Below are positions 1 through 7,406 of a stretch of 26,106 bases of DNA, piece after piece; the stretch's first letter is position 1; the number at the start of each line of letters is the position of its first letter. The notes below the pieces were generated by a model. That model saw only the letters and a list, made by a program, of their open reading frames with translations, had not been told where the DNA came from and searched no databases. A program made the position numbers and the translations under genes. This DNA comes from Caryophanales bacterium UBA3668. GTDB lineage: Bacteria; Bacillota_I; Bacilli_A; RFN20; CAG-826. The stretch lies in contig DFJP01000102.1 of the NCBI GenBank assembly GCA_002373085.1, positions 1 through 26,106 on the forward strand, written 5' to 3'.

Positions 1-425
1 CCAAAGAACTTATATTTAGCAACGACATAGGCTGCAGAAGTTGAAGTGAAGACTGTCACTAATGTACCAACTCCGGCAATAAGAATTGTCATTGCGAGCA
101 TTTCTAAGATTGTTTTGTTTTGGGTTGTTGAATCTTTAAACTTAAAAGCGTTTATAAAGTTATCAAATGTGAAATTCTTTGGCCAACCCATCATGTTAAG
201 ACCAAATTCACTTGTCTCCTTGAAGGAGTTCATTAAAATCCATGCGAACGGGAAGATAAATGATATAACAAAGATTACTAGGATGATAAAGGCAACAACA
301 AATAGTGCCTTTTCTTTGCCTTTTCTTCTAAATAAGACATCATGCTCATGAGTGTATTTAGCTTGTCTAATGTCATCTCTTTTCTTTCTCCAAGCTTTGC
401 GGAGAGTGTAACCAAATGAGGCCAT
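1..425 (-). CDS. MalG-type sugar ABC permease, N-terminal part (runs off left edge)
   Basis: This is the N-terminal 141 residues of an inner-membrane permease of the carbohydrate ABC importer family (MalG/LacG/MsmG type); the rest lies outside the window. A basic, charged leader of about 40 residues precedes a membrane helix at about 41-65 that ends in FPFAWILMNSFK, typical of MalG-like subunits. Then comes a periplasm-facing segment with WPKNFTFDNFINAF, the usual 'P.nfTl.Nf' stretch of this family, and the start of the second helix at about 108-132. The EAA loop is not in view. The ATG lies one base after the stop of the MalF-type gene, and its Shine-Dalgarno GGGGAGG is inside the last codons of that gene, so the two are translationally coupled. 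It should pair with the MalF partner and the binding protein upstream. The substrate cannot be read from sequence. Confidence 0.93.
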   Translation of the reverse strand, partial: MASFGYTLRKAWRKKRDDIRQAKYTHEHDVLFRRKGKEKALFVVAFIILVIFVISFIFPFAWILMNSFKETSEFGLNMMGWPKNFTFDNFINAFKFKDSTTQNKTILEMLAMTILIAGVGTLVTVFTSTSAAYVVAKYKFF

Positions 426-426
426 A

Positions 427-1380
427 TTAGTAACTTACCTCCCCAAAGAATTTGTTTAATAAAGAACGAGTACCAACAATAATTGGGGCTCCGATAAGAG
501 AATAGAATAAGCCTAACGCTGCTGGAGCGTTAAGTGCACGATTGCTCTTTGATTCAAAGAAGATATGAGTGCCAATAGTCCACATTTCTTTTTGGTTTGC
601 ACCTAAATAGAAAGGTTGTAAGAAGACAGTGAAGACTGACATCATACCAAAGACAAATAAAGTCGTAATTGTGGACCATGTTAGAGGAATAACAATTCTA
701 ATGAATTCCTTAAAGGAAGGAACTCCATCCATCTTGCAGCTCTCTAAGATGTCTCTTGGAATTCTAGACATACCAGCGGTTAATAAAATAACGTCATATC
801 CAATACCTGCCCAAACGCAGAAAATCCATGTCATGATTTCCGTACTCTTAGGAGTAACGAATAAGTTCGCGGATTGAATTCCCATTAAATCTAATAATTG
901 TCCAACTGGACCATTATTGCCAACGGTAATAGAGTAGATTGTAGTTAAAATAATTAACGGAATAATTGATGGAAGGAAGAAAATAACTTTAAAGAATCCA
1001 TTTGCAAGAATCTTCTTAAAGATGAAATAGGAGAAGATTAAGGCGATTGGTAAAGTCACAAAACATGAAACGACGAAATAGGCTAAAGAGGATGTTAACA
1101 TCGAACGACGGAAATCAACATCTAGCTTAATTCCTTCAAAGATGAGTTGGAAATTCTCAAAGAAATTTGGACCACTTAGCCAAGAATATGTTCCATTACG
1201 GTTATAAGACTTAAAGGACAAAAGGATTGAGTTAAAATTAACTCCAACCCACATGACTAAAAAGTGAAGAACAGAATAAGAAAGCATCACGATAACAAAG
1301 ATCGTTGATGCTTTGATAAAGCGTCTTCTTCTTGGATTCTTCTTTGAAGAAGTATTGTTAGCTTCTACAATTCGGGTCAT
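427..1380 (-). CDS. MalF-type sugar ABC permease
   Basis: A 317-residue membrane subunit of a carbohydrate ABC importer (MalF/LacF/UgpA type). A basic N-terminus (KKNPRRRRF) precedes the first membrane helix at about 24-46. Further helices follow, and the cytoplasmic EAA coupling loop lies near residues 205-232, with ESCKMDGVPSFKEFIRIVIP carrying the conserved Gly and the I.IP end. That loop docks on the ATPase. The gene is the middle one of a three-gene operon: 20 bases after the binding-protein gene and 1 base before the MalG-type gene. AAAGGA just upstream of the ATG supports the start. No ATPase lies next to it here, so the MsmK/UgpC-like ATPase at the right end of the window, or another one elsewhere, could energise it. 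Confidence 0.95.
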   Translation of the reverse strand: MTRIVEANNTSSKKNPRRRRFIKASTIFVIVMLSYSVLHFLVMWVGVNFNSILLSFKSYNRNGTYSWLSGPNFFENFQLIFEGIKLDVDFRRSMLTSSLAYFVVSCFVTLPIALIFSYFIFKKILANGFFKVIFFLPSIIPLIILTTIYSITVGNNGPVGQLLDLMGIQSANLFVTPKSTEIMTWIFCVWAGIGYDVILLTAGMSRIPRDILESCKMDGVPSFKEFIRIVIPLTWSTITTLFVFGMMSVFTVFLQPFYLGANQKEMWTIGTHIFFESKSNRALNAPAALGLFYSLIGAPIIVGTRSLLNKFFGEVSY

Positions 1381-1400
1381 AAAATCCTTTTAATGCTTAA

Positions 1401-2837
1401 TTAATCAGAGACATTAGCTTTTCTCATCCATGTTGACCAACCGTTAGATGCAGTAGTATAAATTGCATCACAAACAGCGGTTGCTTGATAATCACCATTT
1501 GTTGGATCTGCAAAAGCTTTAGTGTAGTAATATGTGTTTCCAATCCATGGCATAATCGCAGAGCTATTGATATAAGCAACTGGGTTCATACTCACTAAAT
1601 TGAAGTTAGTGCATGTTGTAAGTTTGTTATAAACAGAAGCGATATATGTATCGTTTAATAAGTTACCTAAGTTGACTGTGGAATAATCAAAGGCTAAGAA
1701 AGCGCCTCTAGCTTTATCAACAAATGTCTTACATGCTTCTTCACCTGCTAAATATCTTAAGAAGTCTTTAGCGAGTGCTTTAGATGTTTCTGGAATGTTA
1801 GCTGGGATAATCATAGAATCACCAAAACCAACGTTATAGTTATAATCTTGAGCGGTAGCGCTGATTTTTGGAGTTTTCATCATGGCAATATCAAAATCAA
1901 ATTCAATACCAGAGTTGTGTTGGATTTCATATTTTGCCCATTGAGCATATGGAATCATTGCTGCTTGTCCACTAGCAAACATTGTGTTTGCAGTAACTAA
2001 GAGTTGTGATTGAGCGTTGCTTTCAGAGAAAGATGGATTCATCGCAATGAGTTCATGCCATTTTTCATATGCTTGTTTAAATTCTTTGTGGTTTGTAGCT
2101 GGGTTATAAACTTGATAACCTGTGGAGTATTTGCCATCATCGCCTAAGAAGGCTTTGTATTTATTGATGGCGTTCATTCCACCTAATTGGGCCCACCATT
2201 CAAAAACGATATAGTCCCAGTAGTATTCTCTATCTTTACCACTCCAAGCAATTGGAACGACGAGTTCTAAATCTTCGGTTTTGATTTTTTCGTCAACAAT
2301 TCTTTGGCATAAAGTTTTTAATTCTTCGTAAGTTGTTGGAACAGACCAACCATGTTCACGGAACATATCAACGTTATAAACGAGACCACCAGCACCTTGT
2401 GTGTAACACACTTTGTAATAGTGACCATCTTCTAAGCGAGACACTTCTTCAGCGCCTGCACATAATCTTTGCTTAAATGTTTTACCAGTACCTTCGACTT
2501 GGCTGTTATATAAATCATCAAGTTGTTCTAATTGACCGAGTTCAGCGTATTCTTGCCAAGTAATATCGTGTGACATATAGATATCGCTTTGTGGATTATC
2601 TAACTCAGATGTCATTCTATCTAAGATACTTTGATCAGCGTTCCAGTTAACGTGAACACCAGTTTTTGCTTCGTAATCCTTAGCAACTTGATCAATCCAG
2701 GCAGTACCATAACCACCATCATAAACAGTGACGTAAATTTCGTTATCTGTCCTAACGACATCGCTATGACCACATCCGACTAATGATAAAAGACCGGATA
2801 AAACAGCGATAGGAAGAATAAAAGTTTTCTTATTCAT
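1401..2837 (-). CDS. Sugar ABC transporter solute-binding lipoprotein (family 1)
   Basis: A 478-residue extracellular sugar-binding protein. The signal peptide ends in a lipobox (LVGC, Cys22), so the mature protein is lipid-anchored to the outer face of the membrane. The body has the family-1 (MalE-like) pattern: a first beta strand with VTVYDGG, then 'Y...TGV.VNW' near residues 55-65, 'DIYMSHDITWQEYAELGQLEQLDDLY' near 85-110, and TYEELKTLCQRI near 170. Aromatic residues are abundant (WAQLGG, several YY/WW), as expected for stacking on sugar rings. GAGGAA at a good distance supports the start. It is the first gene of the importer operon, behind a clear promoter and a LacI-type operator, so expression is probably induced by the imported sugar. 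Substrate unknown; beta-gluco-oligosaccharides are a guess from the neighbours. Confidence 0.94.
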   Translation of the reverse strand: MNKKTFILPIAVLSGLLSLVGCGHSDVVRTDNEIYVTVYDGGYGTAWIDQVAKDYEAKTGVHVNWNADQSILDRMTSELDNPQSDIYMSHDITWQEYAELGQLEQLDDLYNSQVEGTGKTFKQRLCAGAEEVSRLEDGHYYKVCYTQGAGGLVYNVDMFREHGWSVPTTYEELKTLCQRIVDEKIKTEDLELVVPIAWSGKDREYYWDYIVFEWWAQLGGMNAINKYKAFLGDDGKYSTGYQVYNPATNHKEFKQAYEKWHELIAMNPSFSESNAQSQLLVTANTMFASGQAAMIPYAQWAKYEIQHNSGIEFDFDIAMMKTPKISATAQDYNYNVGFGDSMIIPANIPETSKALAKDFLRYLAGEEACKTFVDKARGAFLAFDYSTVNLGNLLNDTYIASVYNKLTTCTNFNLVSMNPVAYINSSAIMPWIGNTYYYTKAFADPTNGDYQATAVCDAIYTTASNGWSTWMRKANVSD

Positions 2838-2888
2838 AAAAGTTCCTCATTATGTAAAAAGGTCGAAATCCTATTATATAGAATGTTT

Positions 2889-2904
2889 AGGAAATCGTTT
2901 TCCT
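2889..2904. promoter_or_regulatory. LacI-family operator before the ABC importer operon
   Basis: The plus strand reads AGGAAATCGTTTTCCT, a 16-bp near-perfect palindrome centred on CG, with one mismatched pair. This is the usual shape of a LacI/CcpA-family operator. It starts 7 bases after the -10 of the importer promoter, so bound repressor would cover the transcription start. A copy differing at one position precedes the secreted-protein gene at 5877-5892. The adjacent LacI-family gene is the obvious candidate regulator (inference). Confidence 0.8.
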
Positions 2905-2911
2905 TGATTAT

Positions 2912-2940
2912 ATCTTACAACCATTTTTATATTAGTGCAA
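2912..2940 (-). promoter_or_regulatory. Promoter of the ABC importer operon
   Basis: Reading the minus strand, -35 TTGCAC (2935-2940) and -10 TAAGAT (2912-2917) are separated by exactly 17 bases. The operator at 2889-2904 follows at once. The promoter lies just after the lacI terminator, so the importer operon is a separate transcription unit. A second AT-rich box, TATATAAT, occurs beyond the operator. Confidence 0.7.
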
Positions 2941-2966
2941 CACTTAAATATGCAAAGCATAAAGAA

Positions 2967-2991
2967 AGGTGAGAATAATTTACTCTCACCT
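2967..2991 (-). terminator. Intrinsic terminator after lacI
   Basis: A perfect 8-bp stem, AGGTGAGA with TCTCACCT, closes a 9-base loop. On the minus strand it is followed by a T-rich run (TTCTTTAT). It starts about 9 bases after the lacI stop codon. Confidence 0.8.
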
Positions 2992-2999
2992 AATCATTT

Positions 3000-4007
3000 T
3001 TAATTAATTTTTGCAACTGTGCGACCCTTGAATAGCTCAGCATCGAATTCCACTACTCGCTTCTCTTCACGAGGTTCTTTGATGATTTCGATAAGGGTTC
3101 TTGCTAAGGCTGTTCCTATCGCATCAGTGTCTTGCACCATTGTGGTTAATGGATAATTTAAGTATCTAGAGAAGATTGCTCCATCAAATCCAGCAACAGA
3201 CATATCTTTAGGAACTTTCTTTCCTAATTCTCTTAGTTTGTGGATACCCACTAACGCAGAGACATCATCTGGATAGATAATCGCAGTTGTTTCTGGATAA
3301 TCTCTAACAATCTTTTCAGTAATTTCTTCTGTTTGAGCAATATGACCATAAGGGATGTTAAGAACTGAATGATCGTTTAATTCAATTCCGTGATCCTTCA
3401 TTGATTTTTTAAATCCACGAATACGTTTCTCAGTCATTGAGTTCATATCACCAGAGACAAAGATAATGTTTTTATGTCCTTGTTCGATAATATAGCTAGT
3501 CAAGTCATATAAGGCTCTTCCACCTTTGGTGTAAACAGAGTTAATGTTTTCACCTTCATAGTCAAATCCAATAACTGGAATATGGCTATTAATGACTTCT
3601 TGCATTTGAGCGTCATACATATTACCAAATAGAAGAATGCCTGCGACCATCTTATATTCACAGTCACTAAGGAATGAACGAGGCGCTCCATTGACGTGTT
3701 TATCAATGAACACTAAGTCATATCCATTCATTGTCATCTCTTTTTGGAAACTAGCAAGAATCTTAGAGAAGATTGGTCTAGATAATGGAGATTCTTTATC
3801 ATCAAGGAATCCTAGGATTCCGATGTTACGGTAATCACCACTAGATAATGAAGACGCTGCGAAATTTGGGACATAGCCTGTCTCTTCAATAACCTTTCTC
3901 ACTTTCTTTTTTGTCTCTTCAGGAATCGTTGGATAATTCTTAATTACCTTAGAAACAGTCGAAGGAGAAACGTTGCATATTTGTGCAATTTCTTTAATCG
4001 TAATCAT
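3000..4007 (-). CDS. LacI-family transcriptional repressor
   Basis: A 335-residue sugar-responsive DNA-binding regulator. The N-terminal LacI helix-turn-helix is complete: ITIKEIAQICNVSPSTVSKVIKN at residues 2-24, followed by the hinge region ending in NFAASSLSSG near 47-57, where the family usually has N..AR.L. The periplasmic-binding-protein-like sensor domain runs from 'NIGILG' at about 61 to the end, with typical signposts (GILLFGN, IPVIGFDYEG, RRIRGF-like KRIRGF, VAGFDGA). Two copies of a CG-centred palindrome, in front of the importer operon and of the upstream secreted-protein gene, are the likely operators. No strong ribosome site precedes the ATG (AAAGAAAAA only), and no promoter is evident in the 69-base gap, so it is probably expressed by read-through past the hairpin at 4029-4061. 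That would make it autoregulated. The effector is unknown. Confidence 0.93.
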   Translation of the reverse strand: MITIKEIAQICNVSPSTVSKVIKNYPTIPEETKKKVRKVIEETGYVPNFAASSLSSGDYRNIGILGFLDDKESPLSRPIFSKILASFQKEMTMNGYDLVFIDKHVNGAPRSFLSDCEYKMVAGILLFGNMYDAQMQEVINSHIPVIGFDYEGENINSVYTKGGRALYDLTSYIIEQGHKNIIFVSGDMNSMTEKRIRGFKKSMKDHGIELNDHSVLNIPYGHIAQTEEITEKIVRDYPETTAIIYPDDVSALVGIHKLRELGKKVPKDMSVAGFDGAIFSRYLNYPLTTMVQDTDAIGTALARTLIEIIKEPREEKRVVEFDAELFKGRTVAKIN

Positions 4008-4028
4008 ATTTTTTCTTTATTATTTTAA

Positions 4029-4061
4029 TAAAACACGAGGGCAAATACCACACGTGTTTTA
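4029..4061 (-). terminator. Hairpin between the secreted-protein gene and lacI (partial terminator or attenuator)
   Basis: A 9-bp perfect stem (TAAAACACG with CGTGTTTTA) encloses a 15-base loop. On the minus strand it is followed by ATTAAAATAATAA, which is AT-rich but lacks a solid T run. It lies between the stop of the upstream gene and the lacI start, so it could reduce rather than abolish read-through into lacI (inference). Confidence 0.55.
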
Positions 4062-4076
4062 TAGTTTTAGTTTGAA

Positions 4077-5825
4077 TTAAGCGTTGTATGCGGTTGCTTC
4101 ACCTGCTACGAAAGTGATTGAACCAGTGTATGTAACACCATTAGCATCAGGAATTGTCATTCTGATAACGCTTGTTGTTTCAGCAGCGTTTGCAACTAAA
4201 TAGACTCTACAGACATGTAATGCAGCAATGTCATCAGAGATAACCTCAACACGGATACCGGTCTTATCGCAGGTAACGGTCATATTGGGTTTTTGAGCAC
4301 TGAAAGAACCAAATCCATCATAGCCTAATGCTCCGTAATCAACCCAAGTCCAGACACCAGCGCCATCCCAGTGGTTTCTTTGGTTATTTGTACCTTCTGT
4401 GTACCAAGTGATCAAGTGTTCAACACCTGCGGCACTGACAGCAATTTGTTTTGACATTGTGTATTCGTCATCACCAATAGTCATTGTAACGACGAGGTTA
4501 GCACTACCTTCAGCAACGCCTCTAACTGTTGCAACATTACCGCTGGCGGTAACTGTGAAGACTGCATCGTTTGAAGAAGCAAATGCAAATGTTGCGTTGC
4601 CTTCTAACCAGCTTGCTTTGGAAGCGGTGACTTCTAAATCAGAGCCTACTTCAACTGAGAATGCTGAAGCTGATAAATGAATTTCTGCATCAACTTTGCC
4701 ATTGTCCCAGTGAATAACTGCTCTATAAACTGTATTATTTGCGTTGTCTTTGAAATCATATGTAAGAGAGAATGCACCATTTAATCCATTAGCATTATCC
4801 ATAACTGTGTAAGCACAGAATCTATTTCCACTATAGTCTTGTAAATTATAACGGTTCACAGCATTACCTGTAAGGCCATCTGCAGTAATCTCTAAAGAGA
4901 ATGCACCAATTTGGTTTGCGGTTTTGCTTGTTGAAGTTGTATCAAACCAAACAAAGATACCAGCACCTTCAATTCTACATCCATCGCCTAAGTTAAGTGG
5001 GACGACTGTAGCAGCGGCTGCTGTAACTGTAACTTCGATTGAATCAGTATAGTCTTTTCCGTTAACTGTCATTGTAACTGTAACAGTAGCGGTACCTGCT
5101 GCAACACCAGTAACGGTTGCATTAGCACCATCACCAACAACTGTTAATGTATCAGTGTCATCAGATTCCCAAGCATAGGAAACTGTATCACCAGCATAAA
5201 CATCAGATTTTGTAGTTGTGAGGTTTGCGGTTTCACCAACACCAACTTGAACTTCAGTATTTGTAATCTCAACTTCAGGAGTGACATCTGTACAATCGTA
5301 ATAGAAAGTCATAGATGTAAATGAGAATGAAGATTCGCCACCTTGAACAATTTCCATACCTCTTCTTTCAGCGGCTGGGAAAGATGTAAGGTTGTTATCT
5401 GCTGTAAGTGCGTTTCCGCCATGCTTTAACACCCAATCAGCATTAAATAAGTGATAAACAAGACCTTTAGCACCTGAAGCATCTAAATCTGCAATTGTAA
5501 ATCTTGTATAACCATCGCCACGTCTTCCGCCTTCAGCGTAAGAACCAGATCGACGAGTTGTGTACATACCACCAGTAATGGTAACGACGCCATCTTCGAC
5601 GCTAGCACCTGTATAGTGCCAATTTTCACCATTTTTACCAGTGATATCACCACTAGCTGCGGTAAAATCAGACGCGGTTAAGGTGTATGTTCCGCCAGCT
5701 TGATCACCACGAGCTAAAAATGTTTGTAGACCACCGTTACTTCCAATAACTAGCGAACCAGCTAAAGCGATTGCAGCAAAGGAAAAAATACCAGTTGTCA
5801 ACGAGAGAAGAGTTTTTCTTTTCAT
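4077..5825 (-). CDS. Secreted multidomain Ig-like protein with a duplicated beta-rich module
   Basis: A 582-residue exported protein with no recognisable catalytic motif. A signal peptide covers about residues 1-40. Then come: a jelly-roll-like beta region (about 46-181); a Big_2-type bacterial Ig domain (about 184-268, with the 'G..ATVTGVAAGTATVTVT' signature); a beta-rich module (about 273-384); a second Big_2-type Ig domain (about 385-466, 'NVATVRGVAEGSANLVVT'); and a second copy of the module (about 468-576). Both modules begin with an aromatic GAG(I/V)(F/W) .W segment and share a 'G.FS' strand. There is no C-terminal membrane helix, LPXTG or lipobox, so the protein is probably released or held non-covalently. 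GGAGG sits 6 bases before the ATG. It has its own promoter with a LacI-type operator, so it is probably co-induced with the importer. A glycan-binding role is likely but inferred. Confidence 0.85.
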   Translation of the reverse strand: MKRKTLLSLTTGIFSFAAIALAGSLVIGSNGGLQTFLARGDQAGGTYTLTASDFTAASGDITGKNGENWHYTGASVEDGVVTITGGMYTTRRSGSYAEGGRRGDGYTRFTIADLDASGAKGLVYHLFNADWVLKHGGNALTADNNLTSFPAAERRGMEIVQGGESSFSFTSMTFYYDCTDVTPEVEITNTEVQVGVGETANLTTTKSDVYAGDTVSYAWESDDTDTLTVVGDGANATVTGVAAGTATVTVTMTVNGKDYTDSIEVTVTAAAATVVPLNLGDGCRIEGAGIFVWFDTTSTSKTANQIGAFSLEITADGLTGNAVNRYNLQDYSGNRFCAYTVMDNANGLNGAFSLTYDFKDNANNTVYRAVIHWDNGKVDAEIHLSASAFSVEVGSDLEVTASKASWLEGNATFAFASSNDAVFTVTASGNVATVRGVAEGSANLVVTMTIGDDEYTMSKQIAVSAAGVEHLITWYTEGTNNQRNHWDGAGVWTWVDYGALGYDGFGSFSAQKPNMTVTCDKTGIRVEVISDDIAALHVCRVYLVANAAETTSVIRMTIPDANGVTYTGSITFVAGEATAYNA

Positions 5826-5835
5826 ATTATTCCTC

Positions 5836-5850
5836 CACGATTTCTTCGTG
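5836..5850 (-). promoter_or_regulatory. Small 5' UTR hairpin touching the ribosome site
   Basis: CACGA and TCGTG form a 5-bp stem around AGAAA in the leader of the secreted-protein gene. The stem ends against GGAGG. It could tune ribosome access or protect the mRNA 5' end; it is short and may be chance. Confidence 0.3.
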
Positions 5851-5876
5851 TTAAAATCCTATCTACTTTCGAGAAT

Positions 5877-5892
5877 AGGAAATCGTTTTCTT
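5877..5892. promoter_or_regulatory. LacI-family operator before the secreted Ig-like gene
   Basis: AGGAAATCGTTTTCTT matches the operator at 2889-2904 at 15 of 16 positions, with the same CG centre. It begins 6 bases after the -10 box at 5899-5904, so it overlaps the transcription start, in almost the same geometry as at the importer promoter. Confidence 0.8.
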
Positions 5893-5898
5893 AGTTTT

Positions 5899-5927
5899 AT
5901 TGTAGTAAGTAAAATTTTCTAATTCAA
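5899..5927 (-). promoter_or_regulatory. Promoter of the secreted Ig-like gene (and probably lacI)
   Basis: The minus strand carries -35 TTGAAT (5922-5927) and -10 TACAAT (5899-5904) with a 17-base spacer, followed by the LacI-type operator. It lies just after the GH30 terminator. Confidence 0.75.
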
Positions 5928-5960
5928 CAAACAATTTTTTAGACAAAGTCTATCGAAAAA

Positions 5961-5983
5961 ACACAGCCGTTATATGACTGTGT
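5961..5983 (-). terminator. Intrinsic terminator overlapping the GH30 stop codon
   Basis: On the minus strand, ACACAGTC pairs with GGCTGTGT (8 bp, one G-T wobble) around a 7-base loop, followed by a run of six T. The 5' arm lies inside the last codons of the GH30 gene, and the loop contains its stop codon. Confidence 0.8.
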
Positions 5984-7280
5984 ATATTGTGTGTGGGTAA
6001 ATTTTAATGATTTGATTTTTATCAAGAGGGTTCTCTATTACGTGTGTGTTATCTGAACTATTGTAAACAATAATTGACAAGGTTTTGTCAGGGTTTTCAT
6101 ATGAAACAACTTCTAGGTCACTATTGCTACTAGTTGCATCAATTCTCACCGCTCCAACTTGAATGAATTTAGAGAATTGTCCAATCGCATAATAGCTATA
6201 CATGAATTTCATCTCTCCATTTGGAGAAATCATAATTGGAGCTTCGCAGTAATTACCAACATGGTTAGGACCACCACGATTATCTAAAGAAAGATTCCAA
6301 TCGATATATCCTTCTGTGAAATGATTTAAATCGTTAATGATTTGGTGGATATAAACTTCTGCGTGAGCAAAGTCTCCGATAGAGTCTTGACCATTCTTAT
6401 CAAGTAGTAGCTCAACACATCCTTCACTCATAACTAGGTGGAGAGATGGGTATTTTTCGTGAATATAATCAAGTTGATTAAAATCACTTTTTGAATACCA
6501 GTGGAAACAAACATATTGGACATCACTTACTTTTAAGTCAGTGGTAAATGTTTCATCAATTCTTTGTTTAAGAACATCTCGATTATGATCCCAAATACCC
6601 ACTGATAAATCAGTTAGACCATATTTCTTTTTCGCGGCTAATAGATATTTGCTAACAAATTCACCTTCTTCCACTCCGGTGTAGATACATGAATCCCATG
6701 TTTGAGTGGCTAATGGTTCATTTTGGGTATTGATGACTTTGATGTTAAGTCCTTCTTCTCTTAGTAGAGAAACTGCTTTAATAAGCATTTCAGAATAGAG
6801 TCCATAATATTCGGTTTTTAATTTACCGCCATGATTCATCTCACCATTTGTTTTCATGAATGAAGGTGGAGACCAAGGCGAAGCAAAAACAACAATATCC
6901 TTTTGATATTTAGCGATACGTTTATACATCGCAATTCTATCTTTATCACAATCGATGCTTAATGTATTTAAGTCTTCAGTGTCTAGGTAATGGTAGTTAT
7001 GTGTAGAAAAATCACAAGATCCTAAAGGATATCTTAATAAATTGTAATTAAGACCATTACTAGAAAAATACGCTTGTAGATACTTCTCCTTATCACTTTC
7101 ATTTAAATAATTAAATGAGATACAAGCGGAATCAGTAAGAGCACCGCCAAAACCCATATGTTTTTGATATCTCTTTTTTGGGTTAAGAGAAATAACAACA
7201 TCAGGTAATTCGTTAACCGCGATGCTCTTTAATTCTTCTAGTAGATGGTCCTTGTTCGTGTATATGATCTTTCTTCCCAT
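5970..7280 (-). CDS. GH30-family beta-glycosidase (cytoplasmic)
   Basis: A 436-residue glycoside hydrolase of family 30, a clan GH-A (beta/alpha)8 enzyme. Visible signatures are MGFGGALTDSA (42-52), the strand end 'LLRYPLGSCDFS' (81-92), SPWSPPSFMKTNGEMNHGG (134-152), the acid/base Glu188 in NTQNEP and the probable nucleophile Glu286 in VMSEG. The pattern 'WSPPSFMKTNGEMN.GG' is closest to the GH30_1-like branch (beta-glucosidase/glucosylceramidase, with beta-1,6-glucanases nearby). A C-terminal beta domain completes the fold. There is no signal peptide, so it works inside the cell on imported oligosaccharides. The ATG has no Shine-Dalgarno, and a TATAAAAT box sits only 7 bases upstream, which suggests an almost leaderless mRNA. 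A strong terminator overlaps the 3' end, so it is monocistronic. Beta-glucoside or beta-1,6-gluco-oligosaccharide hydrolysis is likely; the exact linkage is not readable. Confidence 0.93.
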   Translation of the reverse strand: MGRKIIYTNKDHLLEELKSIAVNELPDVVISLNPKKRYQKHMGFGGALTDSACISFNYLNESDKEKYLQAYFSSNGLNYNLLRYPLGSCDFSTHNYHYLDTEDLNTLSIDCDKDRIAMYKRIAKYQKDIVVFASPWSPPSFMKTNGEMNHGGKLKTEYYGLYSEMLIKAVSLLREEGLNIKVINTQNEPLATQTWDSCIYTGVEEGEFVSKYLLAAKKKYGLTDLSVGIWDHNRDVLKQRIDETFTTDLKVSDVQYVCFHWYSKSDFNQLDYIHEKYPSLHLVMSEGCVELLLDKNGQDSIGDFAHAEVYIHQIINDLNHFTEGYIDWNLSLDNRGGPNHVGNYCEAPIMISPNGEMKFMYSYYAIGQFSKFIQVGAVRIDATSSNSDLEVVSYENPDKTLSIIVYNSSDNTHVIENPLDKNQIIKIYPHTIYTVI

Positions 7281-7287
7281 AACTGAT

Positions 7288-7295
7288 ATTTTATA
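7288..7295 (-). promoter_or_regulatory. -10 region of the GH30 gene, close to the start codon
   Basis: TATAAAAT on the minus strand ends 7 bases before the ATG, which would put the transcription start about 3 bases before the start codon. No convincing -35 is seen 17 bases upstream, and there is no Shine-Dalgarno between box and ATG. Confidence 0.45.
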
Positions 7296-7361
7296 GGCTT
7301 TTAAATGAAATGATTATCCATTATTTTTTGAAAGAAATTTTTATCATTTAGATAAAGAAAA

Positions 7362-7379
7362 TCGCCTCAATTTAAGCGA
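7362..7379 (-). terminator. Likely terminator after the Ig-like lipoprotein gene
   Basis: On the minus strand, TCGCTT pairs with AGGCGA (one G-T wobble) around a 6-base loop, followed by TTTTCTTTAT. The stem is short but the T tail is good. Confidence 0.6.
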
Positions 7380-7406
7380 CTTCTTGATGGGTTTTTGCTG
7401 ATTTTA

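Noticed and set aside
46..351. Plus-strand open frame of 101 codons at the left edge
   Set aside because: It lies entirely opposite the MalG-type permease, whose translation shows clear family features; the plus frame resembles nothing.
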